A stretch of 64,000 nt of DNA from positions 62,001 through 126,000 of the forward strand of contig NZ_CP137852.1 of the NCBI RefSeq assembly GCF_033547095.1, in the 5' to 3' direction. The translations under genes and the position numbers were made by a program. The stretch is from Sediminicoccus rosea (lineage in GTDB: Bacteria; Pseudomonadota; Alphaproteobacteria; Acetobacterales; Acetobacteraceae). Shown one piece after another: positions 16,045 to 26,035 of the stretch. How positions within the stretch are numbered: position 1 is the first letter of the stretch; every line of letters starts with the position of its first letter. The notes under the pieces were generated by a model. It was given only the letters and a program-made list of their open reading frames with translations. It did no database searches and had not been told where the DNA came from.

Positions 16045-18606
16045 TCAGTAGAGCCCGCCCAGCCCGCTGTCCACCCGGGCGGCGGCGCCAGAGCCCATTT
16101 CGGTGGGCATGGTGGCGGAATTCTCCGTCCCCGGCCGGAAGGCCTCCAGGATGGTCTCGCCCCGGTCGGTCTGGATGCGGACCAGCGCCACGCCCGGCGG
16201 CGCGCGGAAGGGCACGGCCGGGCTGCCCTGCAGGGCGGCGGCCAGCACCTCGCGGAAGATCGGCGCGGCATTGGTGCCGCCCGTCTCGCCCTGGCCCAGG
16301 CTGCGCGGATCGTCATAGCCGACCCAGACGGCGATCACGATGTCCGGCGTGAAGCCGACGAACCAGTTGTCCTTGTAGTCATCCGTCGTGCCGGTCTTGC
16401 CGGCGACGGGGCGGTTCAGCCCGGCGCCCGCGCGCGCACCCGTGCCGCGCTGCACGGCGCCCTGGAGAATGCTGGTGATCTGGAAGGCGGCGATGGGGTC
16501 CGCGATCTGCCGGCGGTTGTCGGTGAAGCGCGGCGGCCCGCCCTCGGGGCCCGAGGCGCAGCCCGCGCATTCGCGGTTGCTGCTGCGCCAGATCACGCGG
16601 CCGCGCTGGTCCTGCACGCTGTCGATCAGCGTCGGCTCCACGCGCTTGCCGCCATTGACGAAGCTGGCATAGGCGGCGGCCTGGCGCAGCACCGTCGTCT
16701 CGCCGGCACCGAGGCTCATGGAGAGGAAGCGCGGCATGTTCTCGATCACGCCGAAGCGGGCCGCCGTCTCGCTCACGCGGTCCATGCCGACATCCTGCGC
16801 GATGCGGACGGTGACGAGGTTGAGGCTGCGCTCCAGCGCGTTCCGCATCGTGACGTAGCCGCCCGAGGAACCGCCGCCGTAATTGCCCGGCCGCCAGACG
16901 CCCTGCGGCGTCGCGACCTCCACGCCGCCATCCAGGAAGCGCTGGTTGGGCGGGATCCCCTGCTCCAGCGCCGCGATATAGACGTAGGGCTTGAAGGAGG
17001 AGCCGGGCTGCCGCAGCGCCTGGCTCGCGCGGTTGAACTGGCTGCGCTCGAAGCTCCAGCCGCCGGCCATGGCCAGCACGCGGCCGGTGTTGGGATCGAG
17101 CGCGACCACCGCGCCCTCCACATCCGGGATCTGGCGCAGCAGCACGCGGTCGGCCCGCGCGGCGGGGGCATTGCGGGCGGGCGCGGTCCCGGCGGCCGGG
17201 GCCGCGCTGGGCGCCGGCTCGATCATGATCACATCGCCCAGCGCCAGCACATCGGACATGCGGCGGGGCGCATTGCCCAGGCGCACCGGCTGGACGCCCT
17301 GGCTCGGCAGCACGGGGCGCGCCCAGGCGAGGTCCTCCAGCAGGATGGTGCCGGTGCGCGGCTCGGCCGGCGCGCGGGAATGGGCGCGCTCGAACCAGCC
17401 GACGCGCGCCTCGCGCTCGCGCAGCTCGATCACCACGGCCTGGCGCCATTCGGGCAGCATGCCGGGCGGGCGGCCGAAGGCCTCCAGCGCGGGAAGCCAT
17501 TCCGTCGCGCCATGCGCGCTCTTGGCGAGCGGGCCGCGCCAGCCGCCGCGGCGGCGGTCGAAGGCGAGAAGGCCGTTGCGCAGCGCCACCTCCGTCGCCG
17601 CCTGCAAGGCCGGGTCGAGGCTGGTGCGGACGACGAGGCCGCCACCCTGCGTCTGCTCCTGCCCAAAGCGGGAGATCAGCTCGCGCCGCACATCCTCGGT
17701 GAAATGGCCGCCCACGGGCACCACTTCGGGCCGGCGGAAGGGGCGGGCCAGGATGGTCTCGGCGCGGGCGGCACTGGCCTCGGCGGCGGTGATCACGCCG
17801 TCATCCAGCATGCGGTCCAGCACCCAGTTGCGGCGGATTCGCGCCTGCTCGGGGAAGCGCAGCGGGTTGTAGTTGTTGGGCGCCTTCGGAAGTGCCGCCA
17901 GGAAGGCCATCTCGGAGGTGGTGAGTTCCTCCAGCGATTTGTTGAAGTAAGCCTGGGCGGCGGCGGCCACGCCATAGGCCTGGGCGCCCAGGAAGATCTC
18001 GTTCAGGTAGATTTCCAGGATGCGCGACTTGGGCAGGGCGTTCTCCAGCCGCATTGCCAGCAGCGCCTCGCGCGCCTTGCGGAGCACGGTACGGTCGCTG
18101 CCGACCAGCATGTTCTTCGCCACCTGCTGGGTGATGGTGGAGGCGCCGACCATGCGGCGGCCGGTGCCGTATTGCTCGATGTTGGTGATGATGGCGCGCA
18201 TCACCGCCACCGGGTCCACGCCGCGGTGGCTCTCGAAATTCTGGTCCTCGGCGGAGATGAAGGCCTGTTGCAGGCGGCGCGGGATCGCCTCGATCGGCAC
18301 GAACACCCGGCGCTCGGCCGCGAGCTCGGCCATCAGGCGGCTGTCGCCGGCGTAGATGCGGCTCATCTGCGGCGGCGAGTAGTCGGCGAGCCAGCGATAG
18401 TCGGGCAGCCCCGCCTCCAGGCTGCGATAGAGCCCATAGGCCGCGACGGAGCCGCCCAGCGCCACCACGGCGGCCAGGATGAAGAGGCTGCGCAGGAAGC
18501 CGCCGAACAGCCGGAAGGGCGGCCGCTTGGGCGGGGTCGGGGGCGCGATCTTGTCCGGCCGCGGCGGGACGACCGGGGCCTCGATGGCGGGCGGAGGCGT
18601 ATTCAT
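16045..18606 (-). CDS. mrcA: Penicillin-binding protein 1A (bifunctional peptidoglycan synthase)
   Basis: 853-residue class A PBP: polymerises and crosslinks peptidoglycan at the inner membrane. A Pro-rich cytoplasmic tail (1-30) precedes one membrane anchor (about 35-58). The glycosyltransferase 51 domain has the catalytic Glu in EDQNFESHRGVD (E120) and GASTITQQVAKNML. The transpeptidase has S536-S-F-K539 (PGSSFKPYVY), the SLN motif in LERSLNLVTVRIAQ and KTGTT near the end. An OB-like linker lies between the domains, as in PBP1a. First gene of an mrcA-prfB-phosphatase run. Confidence 0.95.
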   Translation of the reverse strand: MNTPPPAIEAPVVPPRPDKIAPPTPPKRPPFRLFGGFLRSLFILAAVVALGGSVAAYGLYRSLEAGLPDYRWLADYSPPQMSRIYAGDSRLMAELAAERRVFVPIEAIPRRLQQAFISAEDQNFESHRGVDPVAVMRAIITNIEQYGTGRRMVGASTITQQVAKNMLVGSDRTVLRKAREALLAMRLENALPKSRILEIYLNEIFLGAQAYGVAAAAQAYFNKSLEELTTSEMAFLAALPKAPNNYNPLRFPEQARIRRNWVLDRMLDDGVITAAEASAARAETILARPFRRPEVVPVGGHFTEDVRRELISRFGQEQTQGGGLVVRTSLDPALQAATEVALRNGLLAFDRRRGGWRGPLAKSAHGATEWLPALEAFGRPPGMLPEWRQAVVIELREREARVGWFERAHSRAPAEPRTGTILLEDLAWARPVLPSQGVQPVRLGNAPRRMSDVLALGDVIMIEPAPSAAPAAGTAPARNAPAARADRVLLRQIPDVEGAVVALDPNTGRVLAMAGGWSFERSQFNRASQALRQPGSSFKPYVYIAALEQGIPPNQRFLDGGVEVATPQGVWRPGNYGGGSSGGYVTMRNALERSLNLVTVRIAQDVGMDRVSETAARFGVIENMPRFLSMSLGAGETTVLRQAAAYASFVNGGKRVEPTLIDSVQDQRGRVIWRSSNRECAGCASGPEGGPPRFTDNRRQIADPIAAFQITSILQGAVQRGTGARAGAGLNRPVAGKTGTTDDYKDNWFVGFTPDIVIAVWVGYDDPRSLGQGETGGTNAAPIFREVLAAALQGSPAVPFRAPPGVALVRIQTDRGETILEAFRPGTENSATMPTEMGSGAAARVDSGLGGLY

Positions 18607-18770
18607 GTCGGCCCTCTAGCACAAAATCCGAACGAATCGCGCGCCTTCTGCGCGGGTCGGGGATGCGGCGGCCTCGGTGAAGCGCAAGAAAGGTGAAGCC
18701 CACCTAGCTTGCGGCGTAATCTTGCTGCTACACAGCCCGCTTCATCTGATGGCCCCGCGGGAGAACAAAC

Positions 18771-20360
18771 ATGGCCTGGACCCGGAGCATTTTCGCCCTG
18801 CTGGGGGCGCTTTCCGTCGCGGCGACGGCCCCGGGGCCGGCCGCAGCCCAGACGGCGGCGCCGACCCTGAACATGGCCGTCGGCGCGCCCGTCACCTCGC
18901 TCGACCCGCATTTCCACCAGCTTTCGCCCAACAATGCCGTGGCCGCGATGATCTTCGACCGGCTGATCAACACGGACGGCCAGGCCCGCATGCAGCCCGG
19001 CCTCGCCGAAAGCTGGACGGCCATCGCCCCGGATGTCTGGGAGTTCAAGCTGCGGCGCGGCGTGCGCTTCCACAACGGCAATGAGTTCACCGCCGAGGAC
19101 GTGGTCTTCACCTTCCAGCGCGTGCCGAACGTGCCCAACAGCCCGTCCAGCTTCGCCGCCTTCGTCCGCCCGATCCGCAATGTGGAGGTGGTGGACAGCC
19201 ACACGCTGCGCATCACCACCAACGGTCCCTACCCGCTGCTGCCGCAGGACATGACGAACCTCTACATCCTGGACCGCGAAACGCATCAGGGTGTCACAAC
19301 CGAGGATTTCAATGCCGGCCGCGCCGCCATCGGCACCGGCCCCTACCGCATGGTCAGCCACCGCATGGGCGACCGCATCGAGTTCGAGCGCAACGAGCAG
19401 TATTTCGGCGAGCGCCCGGCCTTCGCCCGCGTCAACTACCGCATGATCACCAATGACAGCGCCCGCACCGCGGCCCTGCTGGCCGGCGATGTGGAATTCA
19501 TCGACCAGGTGCCGACGGCCGACCTCGCGCGCCTGCGCCAGGACCAGCGGCTGGCCATGAGCGAGGTGACGGGCCTGCGCCTGATCTACCTCGCCTTCGA
19601 CCACCACCGCGATGACGCCTCGCCCTTCGTGACCGATGCGGAAGGCCGCCCCATCCCGCGGAACCCGCTGCGCGACCTCCGTGTGCGCCGCGCGCTCTCC
19701 ATGGCGATCGACCGCCAGGCCATCGTGGACCGCGTGATGGAAGGGGCCGGCACGCCCTCCGCGCAGTTCTTCCCGCCCGGCATTTTCTCCTTCATCCCCG
19801 ATTTCCCGGCGCAGCGCCCCGATGCCGAGGGAGCGCGCCGCCTGCTGGCCGAGGCGGGCTTCCCGCAAGGCTTCCGCATCACCCTGCATGGTCCCAATGA
19901 CCGCTACCCCAATGACGGCCGCGTGATCCAGGCGATCGGCCAGATGTGGACGCGCATCGGCGTTCGCACCGCGGTCGAGGCGCAGCCCTGGACCACCTTC
20001 GTGGCCCGCGCCGGCCGTGGCGAGTTCTCCGCCTTCCTGATCGGCTGGGGCTCCAACCCCGAGGGCTCGCACCCGCTGCGGAACCTCATCGCGACGCAGG
20101 ACCGCGAGCGCGGCTGGGGGGCCAGCAACCGCGGCCGCTACAGCAACCGCGCCATCGACGCCCAGCTGGAGCAGGCGCTGCGCGAGATCGACGATGCGCG
20201 GCGCGAGCAGCTGCTGATCGCCGCCCAGCGCGCCGCCTTCGAGGATGTTGCCATCGTCCCGCTCTACATCCAGACCAACATCTGGGCGATGCGGCGGAAC
20301 CTGCAGCATGCCTCGCGCGCCGATGAGCTGACGCGCGCGCAGGACATCCGTCCCCGATGA
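18771..20360 (+). CDS. Peptide/oligopeptide ABC transporter substrate-binding protein (DppA/OppA family)
   Basis: 529-residue periplasmic SBP_bac_5 protein. Signal peptide with cleavage near APGPAAAQ; the family marker LAESWTAIAPDVWEFKLRRGVRFHNGNEFTAEDVVF lies around residues 75-110 and GTGPYRMV near 183. First gene of a five-gene ABC operon in which every following gene overlaps the previous stop by ATGA. Ligands of this family include dipeptides, oligopeptides, nickel and glutathione; the actual ligand is not readable. Confidence 0.9.
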   Translation: MAWTRSIFALLGALSVAATAPGPAAAQTAAPTLNMAVGAPVTSLDPHFHQLSPNNAVAAMIFDRLINTDGQARMQPGLAESWTAIAPDVWEFKLRRGVRFHNGNEFTAEDVVFTFQRVPNVPNSPSSFAAFVRPIRNVEVVDSHTLRITTNGPYPLLPQDMTNLYILDRETHQGVTTEDFNAGRAAIGTGPYRMVSHRMGDRIEFERNEQYFGERPAFARVNYRMITNDSARTAALLAGDVEFIDQVPTADLARLRQDQRLAMSEVTGLRLIYLAFDHHRDDASPFVTDAEGRPIPRNPLRDLRVRRALSMAIDRQAIVDRVMEGAGTPSAQFFPPGIFSFIPDFPAQRPDAEGARRLLAEAGFPQGFRITLHGPNDRYPNDGRVIQAIGQMWTRIGVRTAVEAQPWTTFVARAGRGEFSAFLIGWGSNPEGSHPLRNLIATQDRERGWGASNRGRYSNRAIDAQLEQALREIDDARREQLLIAAQRAAFEDVAIVPLYIQTNIWAMRRNLQHASRADELTRAQDIRPR

Positions 20361-21331
20361 CCGTCTATCTGCTGCGGCGGATTTCCCAATCCTTCCTCGT
20401 GCTCGTCGCGATGAGCATGATCGTCTTCGTCGGCGTCTATGCCGTGGGCGACCCGGTGGAGATCCTGATCTCCCCCGATGCGGACCAGATGGAGCGGGAG
20501 CGCGCGATCCAGGCCCTCGGCCTCGACCTGCCGCTCTGGGAGCAATACGGCGTCTTCGTCTGGCGCGCCCTGCACGGCGATCTCGGCCGCAGCTTCGTCT
20601 ACAATGAACCCGCCTTGCAGCTCATCCTGCAGAAGATGCCGGCGACGCTAGAGCTCGCCTTCGGCTCCATGTTCATCTCGGTGCTGATCGGCCTGCCGCT
20701 CGGCATGTATGCCGGGTTGAAGCCGGATAGCGCCGGGTCCAAGGTGATCATGGCGGGCAGCATCCTCGGCTTCTCGCTGCCCACCTTCTGGGTGGGGCTG
20801 ATGCTCATCATGGTGTTTGCCGTGCAGCTCGGCTGGCTGCCCTCCACCGGGCGGGGCGAGACCGCCCATTTCCTCGGGCTGCAATGGTCTTTCCTGACCG
20901 CGAACGGCCTTTCCCACCTCGTCATGCCGGCGATCAACCTGGCGCTGTTCAAGATCAGCCTGGTCATCCGCCTCACGCGCTCCGGCGTGCGGGAGACGAT
21001 GCTGATGGACTATGTGAAGTTCGCCCGCGCCAAGGGTCTCTCGCCCGCGCGCGTCACCTTCGTGCATGTGTTCAAGAACATCCTGATCCCGGTCGTGACG
21101 GTCGTGGGCCTTGAGCTCGGCTCCACCATCGCCTTCTCGGTGGTGACGGAGAGCGTCTTCGCCTGGCCGGGCATGGGCAAGCTGATCATCGACAGCATCA
21201 ACGTGCTCGACCGCCCGGTGATCGTGGCCTACCTCATGATCATCGTGTTGATGTTCATCACCATCAACCTGATCGTGGACCTGCTCTATTCCGCGCTGGA
21301 TCCGCGCGTCCGGCTGGAGGGCAAGGCATGA
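20357..21331 (+). CDS. ABC transporter permease (DppB-like)
   Basis: 324 residues, about six membrane segments, BPD_transp_1 fold. Typical features: the N-terminal LRRISQSFLVLVAMSMIVFV helix with GDPVEIL loop, and the EAA-type coupling loop RSGVRETMLMDYVKFARAKGLS. It overlaps the binding-protein gene at ATGA and is overlapped by the second permease. Forms the membrane channel with the DppC-like protein. Confidence 0.92.
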   Translation: MTVYLLRRISQSFLVLVAMSMIVFVGVYAVGDPVEILISPDADQMERERAIQALGLDLPLWEQYGVFVWRALHGDLGRSFVYNEPALQLILQKMPATLELAFGSMFISVLIGLPLGMYAGLKPDSAGSKVIMAGSILGFSLPTFWVGLMLIMVFAVQLGWLPSTGRGETAHFLGLQWSFLTANGLSHLVMPAINLALFKISLVIRLTRSGVRETMLMDYVKFARAKGLSPARVTFVHVFKNILIPVVTVVGLELGSTIAFSVVTESVFAWPGMGKLIIDSINVLDRPVIVAYLMIIVLMFITINLIVDLLYSALDPRVRLEGKA

Positions 21332-22239
21332 GCGACGTGACGCTCCCCGCCCCCGCGGCGGTGAAGGAGGAAACACCCTTCCGCCGCTTCGTCTCCGAAT
21401 TCATGGCGAGCAAGATCGCGGTCGGCGGGCTGGTGGTCTTCACCATCATCGCGCTGCTCGCGATCTTCGCACCCTGGATCGCACCGCAGAATCCGTACGA
21501 CCTGGCGCAGCTCGACATCATGGATGGGCGGCTGGAGCCGGGCGCCGTGGGCGGCTCGGGCATCACGCATTGGCTCGGGACCGATGACCAGGGGCGGGAC
21601 ATGCTCTCGGGCATCATCTACGGGCTGCGGATTTCGCTGACCGTCGGCGTGGGCTCGGCGCTGATCGCCTGCCTGGTCGGCGCCTCGCTCGGGCTGCTTG
21701 CCGCCTATGCGGGCGGGCGGACGGACAGCGTGATCATGCGGCTGGTGGACCTCCAGCTCTCCTTCCCGACCATCCTTGCGGCGCTGATGATCCTGGCCTT
21801 CCTCGGCAAGGGCATCATGAATGTCGTGATCGCGCTGGTGATCGTGGAATGGGCCTATTACGCGCGCACCGTGCGCGGCTCGGCGCTGGTCGAGCGGCGG
21901 CGCGAATACATCGAGGCGGCACAGTGCCTGGCGCTCCCCACCTCGCGCATCCTGTTCCGGCATCTGCTGCCCAATTGCCTGCCGCCGCTCATCGTGGTGG
22001 GCACCATCCAGATCGCGCGCGCCATCGCGCTGGAAGCGACGCTCTCCTTCCTTGGCCTCGGCGTGCCGATCACCGAACCCTCGCTCGGCCTGCTGATCGC
22101 CAATGGATATGAGTACATGCTGAGCGGGAAGTACTGGATCAGCTTCTATCCCGGCATCGCGCTGCTGATCACGATCGTCAGCATCAACCTGATGGGCGAT
22201 CATCTCAGGGATGTCCTCAATCCGAGGCTGAAGAAATGA
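21328..22239 (+). CDS. ABC transporter permease (DppC-like)
   Basis: 303 residues. N-terminal OppC_N segment (FRRFVSEFMASKIAVGGLVVF), the loop HWLGTDDQGRDMLSGIIYGLRISL, and the coupling segment RREYIEAAQCLALPTSRILFRHLLPN are all standard for DppC/OppC permeases. Partner of the preceding DppB-like permease; joined to both neighbours by four-base overlaps. Confidence 0.92.
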   Translation: MSDVTLPAPAAVKEETPFRRFVSEFMASKIAVGGLVVFTIIALLAIFAPWIAPQNPYDLAQLDIMDGRLEPGAVGGSGITHWLGTDDQGRDMLSGIIYGLRISLTVGVGSALIACLVGASLGLLAAYAGGRTDSVIMRLVDLQLSFPTILAALMILAFLGKGIMNVVIALVIVEWAYYARTVRGSALVERRREYIEAAQCLALPTSRILFRHLLPNCLPPLIVVGTIQIARAIALEATLSFLGLGVPITEPSLGLLIANGYEYMLSGKYWISFYPGIALLITIVSINLMGDHLRDVLNPRLKK

Positions 22240-23216
22240 GCGGCCCCACGCTGGAGGTGCGGAATCTCCGCACGCATTTCTTCACCCGCGCCGGCATCGT
22301 GAAGGCGGTGGATGGGGTGAGCTTCACCGTCGGCCGCGGCAAGGTCTTGGGCCTGGTCGGCGAATCCGGCTCGGGCAAGACCGTGACGGGCTTCTCCATC
22401 ATCGGCCTGGTGGACCCGCCGGGCCGCGTGGTGGAGGGCGAGATCCTCTACCAGGGCCGCAACCTCGCCACGATCAGCGAGGAGGAGATGCGCCACCTGC
22501 GCGGCAACCGCATCGCCATGATCTTTCAGGACCCGATGATGACGCTGAACCCGGTGCTCCGGGTGGACACGCAGATGATCGAGACGGTCCTGGCGCATGA
22601 GAAGGTCAGCAAGGACGAGGCCCGCCAGCGTGCGCGTGATGCGCTGGGCATGGTCGGCATCCCCTCGCCCGATGAGCGGCTGAAGTCCTATCCGCACCAG
22701 TTCTCGGGCGGCATGCGCCAGCGCGTGGCCATCGCCATCGCGCTGCTGCACCGGCCCGAACTGATCATCGCGGATGAGCCGACCACGGCGCTGGACGTGA
22801 CCATCCAGGGCCAGATCCTGGCCGAGGTTCAGAAGCTCGCCGCCAATACCGGCACGAGCCTGATCTGGATCACGCATGACCTCTCGGTCGTCGCCGGCCT
22901 CGCCGACGATATCGCGGTCATGTATGCCGGCCGCGTCGTCGAGGACGGGCCGGTTTCCGAAGTGCTGGATCGCCCGCTGCACCCCTACACCCATGGGCTG
23001 ATCGGCTCCGTCCCCAGCCGCAACAAGCGGGGCGAGCCGCTGCGGCAGATCCCGGGCATGACGCCCTCGCTGCTCAAGCTGCCGGCCGGCTGCGCCTTCC
23101 GCACGCGCTGCCCGCGCGCGGATGACGCCTGCCTCGCCGAGCAGCCGCTGCGCGAGTTGCGGCCCGGGCGCCAGGCGCGCTGCATCCACCCGCATCTGGA
23201 CGAGGTGCCCGCATGA
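22236..23216 (+). CDS. ABC transporter ATP-binding protein (DppD-like)
   Basis: 326 residues. Walker [10 protein letters not shown]-loop [14 protein letters not shown] signature [15 protein letters not shown], Walker [13 protein letters not shown] and switch His in WITHDL. The C-terminal oligopeptide-transporter extension contains Cys residues ([14 protein letters not shown]) that in this family coordinate a 4Fe-4S cluster or structural metal. Energises the transporter with its DppF-like partner. Confidence 0.93.
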   Translation: MSGPTLEVRNLRTHFFTRAGIVKAVDGVSFTVGRGKVLGLVGESGSGKTVTGFSIIGLVDPPGRVVEGEILYQGRNLATISEEEMRHLRGNRIAMIFQDPMMTLNPVLRVDTQMIETVLAHEKVSKDEARQRARDALGMVGIPSPDERLKSYPHQFSGGMRQRVAIAIALLHRPELIIADEPTTALDVTIQGQILAEVQKLAANTGTSLIWITHDLSVVAGLADDIAVMYAGRVVEDGPVSEVLDRPLHPYTHGLIGSVPSRNKRGEPLRQIPGMTPSLLKLPAGCAFRTRCPRADDACLAEQPLRELRPGRQARCIHPHLDEVPA

Positions 23217-24208
23217 GCGAGCAGCCCATCATCGAGCTGCGCGGCATCACCAAGCGCTTCGAGAAGAAGCTCGACTTCGCCGGCAAGATCGCCAAGCGCC
23301 TGGGCGCCCCGGTGCGCGAGGAGATCGTCCATGCCGTGGATGGCGTGAACCTCTCCATCCGCAAGGGCGAAGTGGTCGGCCTGGTCGGTGAATCCGGCTG
23401 CGGCAAGTCCACGCTGGGCCGCGTCGTCGCCGGCATCATGCCGCCTTCCGAGGGCACGGTGCTCTGGCGCGGCACGGATGTGAACGCGCTGACGGGTGCC
23501 GCGAAGAAGGAGGCGCAGCTCCGCGCCCAGATGATCTTCCAGGACCCCTACGCCTCGCTCAACCCGCGCATGAAGGTGCAGGACATCGTGGGCGAGGCGC
23601 CCTTGGTGCATGGCATCACGACGCGCGGCGGCTTCGACGAGTATGTGGATGAGCAGATCCGCCGCGCCGGCCTCGATCCCGCCTTCAAGAAGCGCTACCC
23701 GCACCAGTTCTCGGGCGGGCAGCGGCAGCGCATCGGCATCGCCCGGGCGCTGGCCGTAAAGCCGGAATTCATCGTCTGCGACGAGGCGGTGGCGGCGCTG
23801 GACGTCTCGATCCAGGCGCAGATCCTCAACCTCTTCATGAAGCTGCGCGCGGAGCTGGATCTCACCTATCTCTTCATCAGCCATGACCTTGGCGTGGTCG
23901 AGCATCTCTCCGACCGCGTGGTGATCATGTATCTCGGCCGCGTCGTCGAGCAGGCGCCGAGCGAGGAGGTCTTCGCCCGGCCGAACCACCCCTACACCTC
24001 CTCGCTGCTCTCCTCCGTGCCGCGGATCGAGGCGCGCAAGCGGGCCTTCGCGGTGGTGCAGGGCGAGATCCCCTCGCCGCTCAACCCGCCCAGCGGCTGC
24101 CATTTCCACCCCCGCTGCCCGCATGCGACGGAGCGCTGCAAGGTGGAGGTGCCGAAGCTCAGGGAGATCGCGCCGGGGCATTTCTCCGCGTGCCATCTGA
24201 ACGGGTGA
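23213..24208 (+). CDS. ABC transporter ATP-binding protein (DppF-like)
   Basis: 331 residues. Walker A GESGCGKS, IFQDPYASLNPRM, signature FSGGQRQRIGIARAL, Walker B FIVCDEAVAALD. Here the usual DEP of Walker B is DEAVAALD, with Ala for Pro and Val at the following position; the Asp-Glu pair is retained. The C-terminus has the Cys-rich extension CHFHPRCPHATERC. Last canonical gene of the ABC operon; the next gene begins one base after its stop. Confidence 0.92.
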   Translation: MSEQPIIELRGITKRFEKKLDFAGKIAKRLGAPVREEIVHAVDGVNLSIRKGEVVGLVGESGCGKSTLGRVVAGIMPPSEGTVLWRGTDVNALTGAAKKEAQLRAQMIFQDPYASLNPRMKVQDIVGEAPLVHGITTRGGFDEYVDEQIRRAGLDPAFKKRYPHQFSGGQRQRIGIARALAVKPEFIVCDEAVAALDVSIQAQILNLFMKLRAELDLTYLFISHDLGVVEHLSDRVVIMYLGRVVEQAPSEEVFARPNHPYTSSLLSSVPRIEARKRAFAVVQGEIPSPLNPPSGCHFHPRCPHATERCKVEVPKLREIAPGHFSACHLNG

Positions 24209-24209
24209 G

Positions 24210-24869
24210 ATGCGGCGGCGCCTCGCCCTGCTCGGCCTCCTGGCCGGCTGCACGAGGCCAGCGCCGCCATCCCCGGAGGACCCCTTGATCCCGCCCTATT
24301 TCGCGCAGTGGGAATCACCCGATCTGGTGGGCGAGTTCCTGGAGGGCCGCGACGCCGCGACCGACCCGCGCTGGGCGGATTCCGGCGCGGTGGATGTCGC
24401 CGAATATGCCCGCTGGGCCGAGCATCTCTGCGGCATGGCCTGCCTCAGGATGGCCATGGCCGCGCGTGGCCGGCGCCACACCATCCATGACCTGCGGCGC
24501 GGCGTGCAGCCGCTGGGCGGCTATGTGGAGGAGCCGGACGGCTTCATCCGAGGCCTGATCTATGCGGGCGCGGTGCGCTGGCTGAACGATCGCGGCATCG
24601 CCGCGCGCATCGTGCTGGACGAGCCGATGCCGCGCCTCGCCCCCGGTGAATTCTACATCGCCTCGGTGCATGCCGGCATCCGCACACCGGAGGTGGAGCC
24701 GCCGCGCAGGGGCGGGCATCTCGTGCTGGTCTTCGGCACGGATGAGGCCGGGCGCTGGCGCTTCCATAACCCCTCGGGCATTGGTGCGGCGCAGCAACGC
24801 GATGTGCGACTTTCGCCCGAGACCTTCTCGCGCTTCCACGCGGATCGGGGCATCCTCATCCCGTTGTGA
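24210..24869 (+). CDS. C39-like cysteine peptidase lipoprotein
   Basis: 219 residues. Lipobox LLAGC places the lipidated Cys at position 14. A papain-like C39 core is suggested by the catalytic Cys in HLCGMACLRMAM (C74), the His in GGHLVLVFG and an Asn in RFHNPSG, the expected order. It begins one base after the DppF-like stop and its own stop overlaps the MFS gene (GTGA), so it belongs to the transporter operon. Inference: a membrane-anchored peptidase trimming peptides before uptake. C39-like fold proteins can also be non-catalytic. Confidence 0.7.
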   Translation: MRRRLALLGLLAGCTRPAPPSPEDPLIPPYFAQWESPDLVGEFLEGRDAATDPRWADSGAVDVAEYARWAEHLCGMACLRMAMAARGRRHTIHDLRRGVQPLGGYVEEPDGFIRGLIYAGAVRWLNDRGIAARIVLDEPMPRLAPGEFYIASVHAGIRTPEVEPPRRGGHLVLVFGTDEAGRWRFHNPSGIGAAQQRDVRLSPETFSRFHADRGILIPL

Positions 24870-26035
24870 ACCGCACCTCCGATCGCGCCCTCATCCTGGG
24901 CACGGCCCTGACCCAGACCATCGGCTGGGGCACGCTCTTCATCCCCTTCGCGCTGATGGTGCAGCCGATGGAGGCGGCCCTCGGCTGGAGCCGGGCGGAG
25001 ATCAACGGCGCCTTCACGCTGGGCATCCTGCTCTCCGGCATCCTGGCCATCCCCGTCGGCCGCTGGGTGGACCGGCATGGCGGCCAGGCGCCGCTCGCCT
25101 GGGGCAGCGTGCTGGGCAGCGCCATGCTGGCGCTCTGGGCGATCACGGACCAGCTCTGGCTGTTCTACCTGATCTGGATCGGGCTTGGCGTCGCGCATGC
25201 CACGGCGCTCTGGGGCCCGGCCATGGCGGTGGTGGTGGCGCTGGCGAAGCAGCCGATGCGCGTGATCACCGCCATCACCTTCGTGACTGGCTTCGCCGGC
25301 ACGATCTTCGTGCCGCTCGTGGCCGCGCTGATCGCGGGCTTCGGCTGGCGCGGCGCGCTCTGGATCCTCGCCGTCGTGCAATTGCTGCCGGCGGCCACCG
25401 CCTGGTGGCAATTCGCGGGCACGCCGCCGCGCACGACCCACCAGGCGCGGGACAGCGAGGAAGCCTATCGCCGCACGCTCCGCCGCCCCGCCTTCTGGGG
25501 CCTCGCGCTCTGCTTCGCGGCGCATGCCTTCATCGGCGTGGCGCTCGGCGCGCATCTGGTGCCGCTGCTGCGCGAAGCCGGGCTGCCGGAAGCGAGCGTC
25601 ATCCTCCTCGTGGCCCTGCACGGACCCTTGCAGGTGGCGGCACGCGGCGGGCTCTACATCGCGGGCCCGCGCGCCTCGACGCGTTGGGTGGGCCTGGGCG
25701 CCATGCTGCTGCTGCCCATCGCGCTGCTCTGGCTGGGCGGGGCGCCGGCCAGCTTCCTCTGGCTGCTGCCCTTCGTGCTCTGCTGGGCGGTGGCGGATGG
25801 GCTGCTCACCATTGTGCGCGCCGCCGGCACGGCCGAGATCCTGGGGCGCGAGGGCTATGGCGCGGTCACTGGCGCGCTCAGCCTCATCGCCGTGCTGCCG
25901 CGCACCCTGGGGCCGATCACCGTGGCCCTCATCTGGCAGGCCGATGGCGGCTATGGTGCCGTGCCCTGGATCCTGGCTGCCGTGGGCTTTCTGGGGGCGG
26001 CCAGCTTCGTGCTGGCCCTGAGGGACAAGGATTGA
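24866..26035 (+). CDS. MFS transporter
   Basis: 389 residues, about twelve membrane segments. The N-terminus RALILGTALTQTIGWGTLFIPF and the loop PVGRWVDRHGGQAPLAWGSVLGS (a degenerate MFS motif A) fit the OFA/YnfM-like monocarboxylate-type MFS proteins. The GTG start overlaps the stop of the C39-like lipoprotein; its stop TGA overlaps the ATG of the next gene. Its place in the peptide transporter operon suggests export or import of a product of peptide hydrolysis, but no substrate can be named. Confidence 0.85.
   Translation: MNRTSDRALILGTALTQTIGWGTLFIPFALMVQPMEAALGWSRAEINGAFTLGILLSGILAIPVGRWVDRHGGQAPLAWGSVLGSAMLALWAITDQLWLFYLIWIGLGVAHATALWGPAMAVVVALAKQPMRVITAITFVTGFAGTIFVPLVAALIAGFGWRGALWILAVVQLLPAATAWWQFAGTPPRTTHQARDSEEAYRRTLRRPAFWGLALCFAAHAFIGVALGAHLVPLLREAGLPEASVILLVALHGPLQVAARGGLYIAGPRASTRWVGLGAMLLLPIALLWLGGAPASFLWLLPFVLCWAVADGLLTIVRAAGTAEILGREGYGAVTGALSLIAVLPRTLGPITVALIWQADGGYGAVPWILAAVGFLGAASFVLALRDKD

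Noticed and set aside
15667-18696. A 1009-codon plus-strand reading frame opposite mrcA and prfB
   Set aside because: Antisense shadow of GC-rich genes: rich in Arg, Gly, Ala and His, with no recognisable domain, and the opposite strand encodes well-conserved PBP1a and RF2.
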